Origin: an uncultured Flavobacterium sp.
Lineage (GTDB): Bacteria; Bacteroidota; Bacteroidia; Flavobacteriales; Flavobacteriaceae
Direction of reading: 5' to 3'
NCBI GenBank assembly: GCA_943912855.1
Contig: CALTVC010000009.1
Location: 1-64,000, forward strand
DNA: 64,000 nucleotides
Position numbers and translations under genes: made by a program. How positions within the stretch are numbered: the first letter of the stretch is position 1; each line of letters opens with the position of its first letter. Below the pieces are notes generated by a model that was not told the DNA's origin, made no database searches, and saw nothing but the letters and a program-made list of their open reading frames with translations. Shown here piece by piece: positions 26,613-35,374 of the stretch.

Positions 26613-27698
26613 ATGAAAAAGATCACCTTACTATCATCAGCAGCATTGTCACTGCTATTACTATACAGTTGCGGTAAAAAAGAAGAAGCCGCACCTGCAC
26701 CCGAAAAAACCGTAGTAGAAACCTTTGGTTTAACCAAAGAAAAACTATCGAGCGAAATACGCCTTCCGGCAGAATTGCAGGGTTTCCGTCAGGTAGACCT
26801 GTATGCCAAAGTAGCCAGCTACGTAAAAGAACTGAAAGTAGACATAGGCAGCCAGGTTAAGGCAGGCCAGCTACTTATTGTGCTTGAAGCTCCTGAAATC
26901 AGCTCTCAGATAGCTGCGGCAGATAGTCGACTGCATTCAGCGGAAGCGGTATATACGGCAACCAATGCTACGTACAACCGCTTACTGGAAACCAGTAAAG
27001 TTGAGGGTACGATTTCTAAAAACGACCTGGACATAGCACTATCGCGCAAGAACAGTGATTATTCGCAGTTTCAGGCGGCTAAGGCTAGCATGAAAGAACT
27101 ACAAACTATGCAGGGGTACCTACAAATCCGTGCTCCGTTTGACGGCGTAATATCTGCGCGTAACGTAAACACCGGCGCGTACGTAGGGCCACAGGGTAAG
27201 GGAAGCGACCTGCCACTGTTCAGCATACAGGACCAGGCGAAGCTTAGGCTTGCCATATCGGTTCCTGAGGCATACACGGGTTATATCTCTGATGGTGATG
27301 CGCTAAGCTTTACAGTAGCGTCATTACCGGGCAGAAACTTTACAGGCAAAATAAAACGTATGAGCGGTGCTCTTGATTTAAGGCTGCGTTCTGAGCGTGT
27401 GGAAATGGATGTTATCAATACCGATAAAAAACTACTGCCAGGTATGGTAGCTCAGGTACAGCTTCCGCTTAACGCGAAAGACAGCACCTTTGTAGTACCA
27501 AAAACTGCTGTAGTAAACAGTGCCGAAGGTATTTATGTACTTGCGGTTAAGGATAATAAATACCGCCGTACTACCATTGTAAAAGGCAGGGAGTTTGGCG
27601 ATAAGGTAGAAATTTACAGCGATAGCCTTACTGTAAATCAGCCACTGGTAAAAGCCGCGAGCGAGGAAATGCGCAACGGCGATACCGTGAACGAGTAA
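26613..27698 (+). CDS. Efflux RND transporter periplasmic adaptor subunit (lipoprotein)
   Basis: A 361-residue membrane fusion protein. The start ATG at 26613 lies just after the pump's stop codon and opens a lipoprotein signal with LLLYSCGKK; an in-frame ATG at 26592 would hide the signal, so it is not used. The lipoyl/barrel-sandwich half-motifs are seen in LYAKVASYVKELKVDIGSQVKAGQLL and LQIRAPFDGVISARNVNTGAYV, separated by a helical hairpin. It should link the pump and the TolC-like channel. Confidence 0.94.
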   Translation: MKKITLLSSAALSLLLLYSCGKKEEAAPAPEKTVVETFGLTKEKLSSEIRLPAELQGFRQVDLYAKVASYVKELKVDIGSQVKAGQLLIVLEAPEISSQIAAADSRLHSAEAVYTATNATYNRLLETSKVEGTISKNDLDIALSRKNSDYSQFQAAKASMKELQTMQGYLQIRAPFDGVISARNVNTGAYVGPQGKGSDLPLFSIQDQAKLRLAISVPEAYTGYISDGDALSFTVASLPGRNFTGKIKRMSGALDLRLRSERVEMDVINTDKKLLPGMVAQVQLPLNAKDSTFVVPKTAVVNSAEGIYVLAVKDNKYRRTTIVKGREFGDKVEIYSDSLTVNQPLVKAASEEMRNGDTVNE

Positions 27699-27740
27699 TT
27701 TTACTTATCTATAATAAATAGTAATTTTTTGTTTGGTTAC

Positions 27741-27776
27741 ATGCCCCGTTTGCCTTTGGCAGGCGGGGTTTGTTTT
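27741..27776. terminator. Terminator after the efflux operon, probably bidirectional
   Basis: CCCCG...CGGGG outer arms with an inner GCC-TTT-GGC, followed by a T-rich tail, between the adaptor gene (plus) and the next minus-strand gene. Confidence 0.65.
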
Positions 27777-28472
27777 TTAACGGAAGAGGTTACGTATTTT
27801 GTAGTAAACCCTTTTAAAAAAAGGAGGTCTTTTTGAATAGACGATAACGCCAGTAGACAGTTCATACTGTTTCTCTTTCATCGTTACTGTAATTTTTTCA
27901 GTACTTCCTTTAAGATTTACAGTTTCATAGCCTATAAAGGAAAATTCAATTTTATCCTCTTTGGTTGCTTCTATAGAAAAATTGCCATCAATATCTGAGA
28001 AGGTTTCTTTTCCATTGGTAAGGTTTTTAATTATTGCGCCGGGAAAAGGTATCTTTTGTTCATCTATTATGATACCTTTTATGGTATCGGTTGAAGATGT
28101 CAGTACTGCCTCAGAGGAATCAGCAATAGTTTCATTATTATCTTTTTCAGTAATAATCGTCGGCGATCCTTGTGCCATAACTTTTTGCGAGGCGGGTAAG
28201 AGCAGACTTAAAAAAGTAAATCCGGCAAGAATTGAATAGCTTTTTTTCTTTTTAGGAATTACAAGTTCACGGTCGAGTTGCGTATTACTGAATCTACCAC
28301 ACAAGTTTTTATCCTGGCGTAAGGCTTGCACGATTTCTCTGTCCGATGCTTTGGTAAAATCGATGACTTGCTTTTGGCACGCCATGCAAAACCTGCCCTT
28401 GTCGGCAGGAGCCATAGTGTCCCAGTTTTCGTGGCACGGCTTGGGGATGGATATGTGTGTACGTTTATTCAT
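27777..28472 (-). CDS. Cys-motif protein with carboxypeptidase-like regulatory domain
   Basis: A 231-residue protein. The first 75 residues hold a conserved Bacteroidetes motif, KPCHENWDTMAP then GRFCMACQKQVIDF, with three cysteines and a histidine that could bind a metal. A membrane helix follows (about 78-98, ending VMAQ), then a CarboxypepD_reg-like beta sandwich (about 128-210: TIKGIIIDEQKIPFPGAIIKN, GNFSIEA, SFIGYETVNL). This suggests an N-terminal cytoplasmic domain and an external beta domain. Function is unknown. Its start overlaps the frameshifted paralogue's restored stop by 8 bases. Confidence 0.8.
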   Translation of the reverse strand: MNKRTHISIPKPCHENWDTMAPADKGRFCMACQKQVIDFTKASDREIVQALRQDKNLCGRFSNTQLDRELVIPKKKKSYSILAGFTFLSLLLPASQKVMAQGSPTIITEKDNNETIADSSEAVLTSSTDTIKGIIIDEQKIPFPGAIIKNLTNGKETFSDIDGNFSIEATKEDKIEFSFIGYETVNLKGSTEKITVTMKEKQYELSTGVIVYSKRPPFFKRVYYKIRNLFR

Positions 28473-29012
28473 TTTTCCTGAATACGTTACCTATTTTATG
28501 AAAGATACGCCCGAAGAAAGATTGTTTTTGTGTAATTGTTTTCCCTTCAATAACTGCAACCGCACCGGTTATAAATGATATTCTATGCGAACCATATGCC
28601 GTTACAACAGCCCCATCATCTTCCTGTATGTAACTGTACCTGTAATAATAACAGGTGGCAGTATATGTTTGTCAAGTTTCCTTGGTGTAGTTTTTGTATT
28701 CGTAATTTGTGCTATTTTCTTTTTCTCCTGAGCGTTTACACTAATGGTTACCAAGCTAAGGACTAAAGCCAGCATTGCAACCGTTCTGCTTTTCTCTTTA
28801 CGTATTGTAATGTCACGGTTTAGTTGCGTGCTAGCAAACCTTCCGCACAGATTTCTATTCTGCTGTAGAGCTTGTGCGATTTCCCTGTCCGATGCTCTGG
28901 TAAAATCGATGACCTGTTTTTGACACGCCAGGCAAAACCTGCCCCTGTCGGCAGGAGCCATAGTGTCCCAATTTTCGTGGCACGGCTTGGGTATGTGTAT
29001 GCGGTTGGTCAT
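28465..29012 (-). pseudogene. Frameshifted paralogue of the adjacent Cys-motif protein
   Basis: The main frame from ATG 29012 gives 136 residues (stop at 28602) starting with the same KPCHENWDTMAPADRGRFCLACQKQVIDF block as the neighbour, then a membrane helix. The frame that is read one base earlier is open past this stop and gives QEDDGAVVTAYGSHR, FITGAVAVIEGKTI and finally QSFFGRIFHKIGNVFRKNE with a TAA at 28465-28467. That tail resembles the neighbour's end (PPFFKRVYYKIRNLFR), and its stop would overlap the neighbour's start codon, as in an operon. The change is probably a lost base near the TTATTATTACAGG stretch (about 28630-28655). It could be a true pseudogene, an assembly error or programmed slippage. 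Confidence 0.75.
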
Positions 29013-29136
29013 GAGTCGAATATAACGAATATTGAGCAGATCTTCTTTTCAGATTTTATAGAATATTTAGTAAACCTGTAAGAAATATTAAACAATTTCA
29101 GCGGTAACTTTAAGTATAAACTAAAAAGTAACGATT

Positions 29137-29382
29137 ATGAAAAGGATATTGCTAAAAGGAGCATTGTTATCGGCGTTAACCTTTGGTGTGCTGACTATGA
29201 ACTCCTGTAAGGATAAAACAGCGGAAAAGGAAGCCAATGAAGCTACAGCAGATAGTTTGGATGCAGTAGGGCTTTCTTCTAAACCTGTAGCCGATACCAT
29301 AGTACGTGAAAATGACACTATTGTGAGTACTAAAGATGCGGCAGACAAGACAATAAACCCTGCTAAGGACCAGGTTCCCTAA
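29137..29382 (+). CDS. Small lipoprotein, unknown function
   Basis: An 81-residue protein: basic start (MKRILLKG), hydrophobic run and lipobox TMNSC at residue 24, followed by an acidic, low-complexity tail (KDKTAEKEANEATADSLDA). No folded domain is apparent. A strong terminator follows. It is divergent from the Cys-motif pair. Confidence 0.75.
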   Translation: MKRILLKGALLSALTFGVLTMNSCKDKTAEKEANEATADSLDAVGLSSKPVADTIVRENDTIVSTKDAADKTINPAKDQVP

Positions 29383-29417
29383 AGCAGGAGTTTTTTAATT
29401 TGGGTAGTTAATAAGTG

Positions 29418-29449
29418 CAGTCCCGCCACGGCGGGACTGTTTTCTTTTT
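29418..29449 (+). terminator. Terminator after the small lipoprotein
   Basis: Perfect 10-base arms CAGTCCCGCC and GGCGGGACTG with a 2-base loop centre, then TTTTCTTTTT. Confidence 0.9.
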
Positions 29450-29454
29450 ATATT

Positions 29455-30315
29455 TTACTTATGCTGTTGTAAAAACGCGGTTAGTTTTGTAAGAGCATCG
29501 TTCATAGTAGTATTGTCCCAGTCGCCATGACCGCCGTTAGGATAAAGGTTGTAGTTGTTTGCGGCGCCTACAGCATCTAATGCCTGTTTAAGTCTTGGAC
29601 CCTGCGTGGTAGGGATAAGTGGGTCTACACCACCATAAAAGCTTATAGTAGGTGGTGCCTGAGCTGTAATGTGGCTTACAGGATTTACCTGTTGTATCTG
29701 TGCCTGTGTGGGAGCTGAGGTACCTAAAAGATATTGTGCAGCCAAAGGATACAATGGGTGACTTACATAGGCAGGATCCAGGAAATCGGCAGGGCCTACA
29801 ATGTTGCCTATTGCTTTAACTTCGTGTTGGGTATCATATTTGTAACCGTATAGCATGGCAAGGTGTGCGCCTGCGCTGGCACCCACGAGCAGGTAACTAT
29901 TGTCTATAGTATAACCACTACGATTTTCAAGATAGTCAAATACGCTTATGAGGTCATCGGTCTGTTTAGGGAATGCCGCGCTTGTTTCGGTGGCAAGACG
30001 ATAATTGATATTTACAATGGCACAATCCGGGAAACCCGCCTTTATGGTAGGAATGTAATCTGCAAAGTCTTCCTTGCTACCCGAAATCCATGCACCACCG
30101 TGTATTAGTACAATTACCTGTGTGCTTTTTGTACGTCCGGCGGGCAGGTAAACGTCCATGGTTTGTTGCGCATCGTTGCCGTAGGCTACATTAGACAGCT
30201 CTTTGGCTACAGAAACATCATCTGTAGGGAGCGATGATTTATCGTCATTAGATGAGCATCCTGTAAGGAAGCCGATGAACATTACAATTAGTAAAAAACT
30301 CTTTTTCATACGCAT
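29455..30315 (-). CDS. Alpha/beta hydrolase, lipoprotein esterase-like
   Basis: A 286-residue protein with a lipobox (FLTGCSS, Cys20). The hydrolase fold has HGGAWISG (oxyanion loop, 72-79), the nucleophile elbow GASAGAH with Ser148, an acid in GGVDPLIP and the base in NGGHGDWD. This is the hormone-sensitive-lipase/BD-FAE-like group; carbohydrate or feruloyl esterase activity is possible. An ATG two codons downstream of the chosen one is an equally good start. Confidence 0.9.
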   Translation of the reverse strand: MRMKKSFLLIVMFIGFLTGCSSNDDKSSLPTDDVSVAKELSNVAYGNDAQQTMDVYLPAGRTKSTQVIVLIHGGAWISGSKEDFADYIPTIKAGFPDCAIVNINYRLATETSAAFPKQTDDLISVFDYLENRSGYTIDNSYLLVGASAGAHLAMLYGYKYDTQHEVKAIGNIVGPADFLDPAYVSHPLYPLAAQYLLGTSAPTQAQIQQVNPVSHITAQAPPTISFYGGVDPLIPTTQGPRLKQALDAVGAANNYNLYPNGGHGDWDNTTMNDALTKLTAFLQQHK

Positions 30316-30375
30316 AAAAATTTTGTACAGGAAGATACAAAAACTATGCTAAAAAAATAGCAGACCGTAGCCTGC

Positions 30376-31137
30376 TTATATTATCTTTTTAATTACCCGT
30401 AATTTGTGACTGTGGCGTTTAGTATCCACATTATATATGCCTAAATGATCCAGCCTGTCTATACGCACTTTGCCATGCGCATGTATAATATGGTTGTCTT
30501 CCATAATGATGCCTACATGGATGATTCGGCCTTCTTCATTGTCAAAAAAAGCAAGGTCACCGGGTTCACTTTCTTCAATAAAACTTAGCGATTCTCCCTG
30601 TGTAGCTTGCTGACTTGCATCACGAAGCAACTTATATCCGTTTAGCTTATACACCATTTGTACCATGCCCGAACAGTCTATGCCAAAAGGTGTTTTGCCG
30701 CCCCATAAATATGGAGCATTCAGGTATAGATAAGCGGTATCTACAATGTTTTGTTTAGACTTTACGCCCGAAACTTTAAGTCCGTCAAAGAAATAGTTCT
30801 CAGGATTTAGCGCGGTGTCATCTAGTGCTGTAACTGATGTACCCAGTGAAATAGGGAGCAACTGATTGTCTGGCGATGCAAGGTATTCAATCAGGTCGCC
30901 GTTAAGTACAGGCTCGGCTTGTTGCAGTTTGTTATACTCAGCTTCCGTAATAAAACGGAATTGTTTGTTATCTATCCAGCCATTGTATCCGTCGAAGCCT
31001 AGTTCTATTCGGCTCCATTTTTCGGTTTGTTCCAGTATTTTAAAATGCTCGCCGAACAATACCTGAGTGGTAAGCTCACTGCGATCGCTGGGTTCCAGCC
31101 TTATGGGTACAATAGCAAGGTTACAGATACCAAACAT
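30376..31137 (-). CDS. NlpC/P60 family peptidase with SH3 region
   Basis: A 253-residue protein. The N-terminal part (about 5-65) looks like a bacterial SH3 domain (LEPSDRSELTTQVLFGEHFKILEQTEKW in pieces). The C-terminal NlpC/P60 domain has LWGGKTPFGIDCSGMVQMVY with catalytic Cys155, HVGIIM with His207 and HIIHAHG with His219. These enzymes cut gamma-D-Glu/diamino acid bonds in peptidoglycan peptides. No signal peptide is seen, so it may recycle muropeptides in the cytoplasm, like YkfC-type enzymes. Confidence 0.9.
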   Translation of the reverse strand: MFGICNLAIVPIRLEPSDRSELTTQVLFGEHFKILEQTEKWSRIELGFDGYNGWIDNKQFRFITEAEYNKLQQAEPVLNGDLIEYLASPDNQLLPISLGTSVTALDDTALNPENYFFDGLKVSGVKSKQNIVDTAYLYLNAPYLWGGKTPFGIDCSGMVQMVYKLNGYKLLRDASQQATQGESLSFIEESEPGDLAFFDNEEGRIIHVGIIMEDNHIIHAHGKVRIDRLDHLGIYNVDTKRHSHKLRVIKKII

Positions 31138-31286
31138 CCTCTGATTTTCTATTTTTTATTTTCTATGTTCTATTGAATTCGCAATGGCGGTTTTCCGCGT
31201 TGCTACAAATATAGCAGTTAATTCTGAAGCTTCTTAACCTGCATCACCCATAAACGAGGGAATTGTAAAAAAAATATCCACAATAA

Positions 31287-31321
31287 AAATCCGGGATATG
31301 GCATTACCATATCCCGGATTT
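31287..31321 (-). terminator. Terminator of the thiolase gene
   Basis: Perfect 15-base arms AAATCCGGGATATGG and CCATATCCCGGATTT with a 5-base loop; the minus strand continues with a short T run. Confidence 0.9.
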
Positions 31322-31345
31322 GAATGTATACTGCTTTATAGCGTA

Positions 31346-32524
31346 TTATATCCTTTCAATAACAATAGCCGAAGCACCGCCACCGCCATTACAAATTGCA
31401 GCTGCGCCGGTTTTTGCATTGTTCTGTTCTAATACATTGATTAGTGTAACAATGATACGTGCACCTGAAGCTCCAAGCGGATGCCCAAGTGATACAGCAC
31501 CACCGTTTATGTTTATTTTGTTGCCATCCAGCCCCAGGATTTTAGCATTGGCAAGACCAACTACAGAGAATGCTTCATTAAACTCGAAGAAATCTACATC
31601 GTCTTTAGTAATGCCAGCTTTGTCCAGCGCCTTAGGTAGTGCTTTTGCGGGAGCGGTAGTAAACCATTTAGGTTCCTGCTCGGCATCGGCATAACTTTTT
31701 ATGTAAGCAAGTGGTTTTAACCCAAGAGCCTTGGCTTTCTCCTCGCTCATTAGTACAAGTGCAGCAGCACCATCATTTATTGTAGAAGCATTGGCAGCTG
31801 TAACTGTACCGTCTTTAGTAAATACCGCGTTTAACGACGGAATTTTATCCAGTTTTACGTTAGTGTATTCTTCGTCTTTACTTACAATTACAGGCTCGCC
31901 ACGACGCTGAGGTACTGCTACAGGCACAATTTCGTTGTTAAACTTACCGGCATCCCATGCAGCGGCCGAACGTGTATATGAGTTAATGGCAAATTCGTCC
32001 TGTTCCTCACGTGTAATTTTATATTCGGTAGCGCAAAGATCTGCACAAACACCCATGGCATTGTTGTCGTAAGCATCGGTAAGACCATCTTTTTGTAGTC
32101 CGTCTAACATCGTCGCAGGACCAAATTTATAACCGTTACGCATGTGTACATAATGCGGAATCTGGCTCATGCTTTCCATACCACCGGCTACTACAATCTC
32201 AGCATCGCCAAGTAGTATTGCCTGTGCTGCCTGTGTAACGGCTTTCATGCCACTGGCGCATACTTTATTTACAGTTGTAGCAATAACACTGTCGGGCAGT
32301 CCTGCAAGCCTTGAAGCCTGCCTTGCGGGTGCTTGTCCTACACCAGCCTGAACTACGTTACCCATAAGTACCTCGTCTACAAGATTTGGGTCAAGATTTA
32401 TTTTTTCAAGAGCGCCTTTTATGGCAGCAGCACCCAGTTGAGGGGCGGTAAGGGTTGATAGTCCACCAAGGAAGCTCCCTATAGGAGTACGTACGGCAGA
32501 TACTATTACTACTTTTTTGTCCAT
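31346..32524 (-). CDS. Acetyl-CoA C-acyltransferase (thiolase)
   Basis: A 392-residue thiolase of normal length. Active residues: Cys89 in VNKVCASGMKAV, His348 in SLGHPLGASGAR and Cys378 in ICNGGGGASA. It should condense or cleave acetyl-CoA and acyl-CoA, in fatty acid oxidation or acetoacetyl-CoA metabolism. The gene is not next to other fatty-acid genes, so a biosynthetic acetoacetyl-CoA thiolase role cannot be told from a degradative one. Confidence 0.95.
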   Translation of the reverse strand: MDKKVVIVSAVRTPIGSFLGGLSTLTAPQLGAAAIKGALEKINLDPNLVDEVLMGNVVQAGVGQAPARQASRLAGLPDSVIATTVNKVCASGMKAVTQAAQAILLGDAEIVVAGGMESMSQIPHYVHMRNGYKFGPATMLDGLQKDGLTDAYDNNAMGVCADLCATEYKITREEQDEFAINSYTRSAAAWDAGKFNNEIVPVAVPQRRGEPVIVSKDEEYTNVKLDKIPSLNAVFTKDGTVTAANASTINDGAAALVLMSEEKAKALGLKPLAYIKSYADAEQEPKWFTTAPAKALPKALDKAGITKDDVDFFEFNEAFSVVGLANAKILGLDGNKININGGAVSLGHPLGASGARIIVTLINVLEQNNAKTGAAAICNGGGGASAIVIERI

Positions 32525-32711
32525 GGTTAAAAATATCTTTGTTTTGTATTGTTTGTATTGCGAATTTAATGATTTATTCGTCCTGAAAAAATTAATCTTT
32601 GAAAAATATTTATAAATACGAACTACTTCTTAAATATTGATAAAATTTGAAAGGAGCTTGGATATAAATAAGATTAAAGAGTAATATTGCATCTTAAAAT
32701 AAGAAATTGAC

Positions 32712-33074
32712 ATGAACGTAATAGGAGTACTTATAGGTGTTGTAGTAATAGTGTATCTGGTAAACAAAATATACCAAAACCCGGGTAAAGTAGTATTTAC
32801 CGAATCGGATAATACTACAGAATCTGCTCTTGAAAATACCAATGAAGCATTAATAGCTACCCTTGGTCTTACTAAGGGCGACGCGCTGGCTTTTCAGGAG
32901 AGTGCTAAATCAGGAGAGGTGTATGTAAAAGCACTGAATAAATCAGGTGCTTACCAAACCATTGGTCATCTTACTGATGTGGAACTGTATAAAAAAGTAC
33001 AGCAAAAACGTGCAAGGGGCAAAGTAGCTTCTGCTGACGGTACTACTGTGATAGTTTCTTATAGTTTTTCGTAA
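32712..33074 (+). CDS. Hypothetical protein with N-terminal membrane anchor
   Basis: A 120-residue protein with one hydrophobic helix (3-20), then a soluble part with an acidic stretch and a final beta-rich segment (GKVASADGTTVIVSYSFS). No family is recognised. A possible promoter is TTG, 21 bases, TAATATTG ending about 30 bases before the start codon. A clear terminator follows. Confidence 0.7.
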   Translation: MNVIGVLIGVVVIVYLVNKIYQNPGKVVFTESDNTTESALENTNEALIATLGLTKGDALAFQESAKSGEVYVKALNKSGAYQTIGHLTDVELYKKVQQKRARGKVASADGTTVIVSYSFS

Positions 33075-33094
33075 ACATATACACCATAATTATA

Positions 33095-33125
33095 GCAAAA
33101 ACTCCCTCTTAGAGGGAGTTTTTTC
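33095..33125. terminator. Terminator between convergent genes
   Basis: AAAAACTCCCTC-TTA-GAGGGAGTTTTTTT, a stem with A and T runs on both sides. Confidence 0.9.
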
Positions 33126-33145
33126 GTTTGTATGTGAAGGCGCGA

Positions 33146-33565
33146 TTAAGCTATCAGCGTAGCCGATAGAGTTTTTTCTGCATTAAGTACTTTAGATACA
33201 GGGCAAATTTCTTTTGCTTTAGCTGCTGTTTCCTGGAAATCCTGATCGGTCATGCCCGGTACGTTGGCTTCCAGTTTCAGATGGATTTTAGTAATTGTAC
33301 CATCTTCAAAGGTAACCTGAGCTTCAGTAGTAAGGTCTTCCGGAGTAAAACCTTTTTCACTTATAAGAAAGCTTAGCTGCATGGTAAAACAGCCAGAATG
33401 TGCCGCTGCAATAAGTTCTTCAGGATTGGTACCTATACCATCGGCAAAACGGGTTTTAAATGATAGCTGGGTATTGTTAAGTACAGTACTTTGCGTTGTA
33501 ACGCTACCTGCGCCTTCCATTCCAGTGCCTTTCCAGTTTGTGCTTGCGGTTCTTGTAAATTTCAT
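33146..33565 (-). CDS. OsmC family peroxiredoxin
   Basis: A 139-residue OsmC/Ohr-fold enzyme that reduces organic hydroperoxides. Catalytic cysteines are Cys59 (AAAHSGCFTMQLSFL) and Cys121 (EICPVSKVL); Glu50 (NPEELIAAAHS) and Arg39 complete the usual site. The sequence is closer to OsmC than to Ohr. Divergent from the OxyR-type regulator across a 210-base gap, so OxyR control is a fair guess. Confidence 0.93.
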   Translation of the reverse strand: MKFTRTASTNWKGTGMEGAGSVTTQSTVLNNTQLSFKTRFADGIGTNPEELIAAAHSGCFTMQLSFLISEKGFTPEDLTTEAQVTFEDGTITKIHLKLEANVPGMTDQDFQETAAKAKEICPVSKVLNAEKTLSATLIA

Positions 33566-33704
33566 GATAATTAATTTTAAGGTTATTATTTGTTTTTGTG
33601 GCTGTACAAGTGTGCTTAGTAAAGTTATATATAGTGTAAGCAGAAACTTGTTAAGCCTTTGTTATATTTCTTGTTGTCAGTAGTTTTAGATCCTTTTGAT
33701 GAAG

Positions 33705-33737
33705 CAAATGTACGATGTTAGGTGGGTGTAAATCAAA
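33705..33737 (-). promoter_or_regulatory. Promoter candidate for osmC
   Basis: On the minus strand TTTG (33737-33734), a 21-base spacer and a perfect TACATTTG (33712-33705). It would give a 5' leader of about 130 bases. It lies in the osmC/oxyR gap, where an OxyR site is expected. Confidence 0.55.
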
Positions 33738-33775
33738 TTAATAATTTTGTATCTTTATTAAAATAATTTATAATA

Positions 33776-34759
33776 ATGACACTGCAACAACTCCGTTATA
33801 TCGTGGCGCTTGACGAACACCGGCACTTTGCCCGTGCAGCTGAGGAATGTATGGTTACCCAGCCCGGACTTACCATACAGCTTAAAAATCTTGAGGAAGA
33901 AATAGGAATAAAGATTTTTGATCGTACAAAAGTGCCACTTAAACCAACACCAGATGGTGCTGAAATCATTTCCCGCGCTCGTAAGCTGCTCCGTGAAGCT
34001 GATGCTATCAGGGATTATGTGGTACATAAAAAAAATGATCTTCAGGGTACGGTAACACTAGGTGTTATCAGTACGTTATCGCCATATCTCATTCCGCGTT
34101 TTATTAAGGCCATGGGGCAGGTGGCTCCCAAAATGCAGTTTGTTATAAAAGAAGGTGGTACAGGGCAATTGATGCATTGGCTGGAAACGGGTGATATAGA
34201 TATTGCACTTATGGCAACGCCTACCGGAAATGCTGGTTTTAGGGAGTATCCTGTTTTTACTGAGCCTTTTGTAGCTTATCTCAATGAAGGGCACGCTATG
34301 GCAGATGCTGAATTTTATACACTCCATCCGCAGGATAAACCTGAACTTTTGTTGCTTGAAAATGAATATTGCTACAATGCACAACTGCTTGATATTTGTG
34401 GACTGAAAGATGGTGGTTTTAATAAAGAGCGTTTTAAGTATGAAATAAACTCTATAGAAACGCTTAAAAACCTTGTTAGGGCAGGATTGGGGTTTGCTTT
34501 GGTACCGCAGCTTTCGGTGCTTAATGAGCCTCAAAACAGTTTATATAAGCCTTTTGAGGAGCCTGTTCCGGTACGCGAAATAAGCCTGGTGGTAGCTGAT
34601 ACTTTTACGCGTAAACTGTTACTTGAAAAGATGAATGAAGCAATATGGAATTGCCTGCCCGATAGTATTAAAAAAGATAAGCCTTATAAGAAGATTCGCT
34701 GGAATGATTCGCCCTATTTTATTGAAAAAGTAAGTGAGGCTGTGAAAGCGGCAAGATGA
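33776..34759 (+). CDS. oxyR: OxyR-type LysR-family peroxide sensor
   Basis: A 327-residue LysR regulator: N-terminal winged helix (1-60, MTLQQLRYIVALDEHRHFARAA), linker helix, and a substrate-binding-like domain. Cys199 and Cys208 (CYNAQLLDIC) sit at the same numbers as the two cysteines that form the disulfide in E. coli OxyR, with eight residues between them. This is strong support for H2O2 sensing. Divergent from osmC. Confidence 0.95.
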   Translation: MTLQQLRYIVALDEHRHFARAAEECMVTQPGLTIQLKNLEEEIGIKIFDRTKVPLKPTPDGAEIISRARKLLREADAIRDYVVHKKNDLQGTVTLGVISTLSPYLIPRFIKAMGQVAPKMQFVIKEGGTGQLMHWLETGDIDIALMATPTGNAGFREYPVFTEPFVAYLNEGHAMADAEFYTLHPQDKPELLLLENEYCYNAQLLDICGLKDGGFNKERFKYEINSIETLKNLVRAGLGFALVPQLSVLNEPQNSLYKPFEEPVPVREISLVVADTFTRKLLLEKMNEAIWNCLPDSIKKDKPYKKIRWNDSPYFIEKVSEAVKAAR

Positions 34760-34763
34760 TTAA

Positions 34764-34824
34764 AAGCCACGAATTACTCTAATTAGCACAAATGATTAGT
34801 GGGAATTAGCGTAATTCGTGGCTT
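34764..34824. terminator. Inverted repeat between convergent genes (dispersed AATTCGTGGC family)
   Basis: AAGCCACGAATTAC (34764-34777) and GTAATTCGTGGCTT (34811-34824) are perfect 14-base arms around a 33-base loop with internal TAATTAG/GAATTAG repeats. It lies between convergent genes and may end transcription, but it lacks T runs. It shares AATTCGTGGCT with the repeats at 35375 and 50786. Confidence 0.5.
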
Positions 34825-34833
34825 AAATACAAG

Positions 34834-35301
34834 TTAAAACATATCTTCAAACTGGGTGTAAAGCTGCCCATCTGTTAGTGTGGCGCCCTGCTCCATAAGG
34901 CTAAAAATTTCTCCGTTACGGTCTTCGCCGAAGTCTTTCTTACCGCGGGTTACTTTAACATCGTCGCTAAAAATATTTTCATTTAGCCACATAAGTCCGT
35001 GTTCTGTGGTAAGGTCGGCATTAGGAGTATGAGCATGTATAATGATGCTTTCCATGTTTTCTTTGCCCATCTTAAATAAAAAGATGTGATTAGGGCTGTA
35101 GTGTTCCAGCCAAAGTGCTTTGTCTAGTACAGCTTCCCAAATCAGGTCGCTAAACACATCCAGTTCCTGTTCGGCTACTTCAGGCTTTTCTGATTTTAAG
35201 GTTTCCCATTCTGCGCGGTCTATTTGCTGTGACGCAAGAAAACGGCTGAACTCCGGGTGCAGTTCTTCAAGCTGTTCTTTTGTAAGGCGGATGTATTTCA
35301 T
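34834..35301 (-). CDS. Conserved hypothetical protein, likely DUF6495
   Basis: A 155-residue soluble acidic protein beginning MKYIRLTKEQLEELHPEF, which I associate from memory with the flavobacterial DUF6495 family. It has no signal peptide or membrane segment. A longer frame starts at TTG 35322, but the ATG at 35301 is preferred since the family starts with MKY. Function is unknown. Confidence 0.8.
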   Translation of the reverse strand: MKYIRLTKEQLEELHPEFSRFLASQQIDRAEWETLKSEKPEVAEQELDVFSDLIWEAVLDKALWLEHYSPNHIFLFKMGKENMESIIIHAHTPNADLTTEHGLMWLNENIFSDDVKVTRGKKDFGEDRNGEIFSLMEQGATLTDGQLYTQFEDMF

Positions 35302-35374
35302 GTATAAATGTTTTGCTACCAATTACCCGAATTATCGCTAATTGGTAAAAGTGCGATTAATTTAGTAGTAAAAT

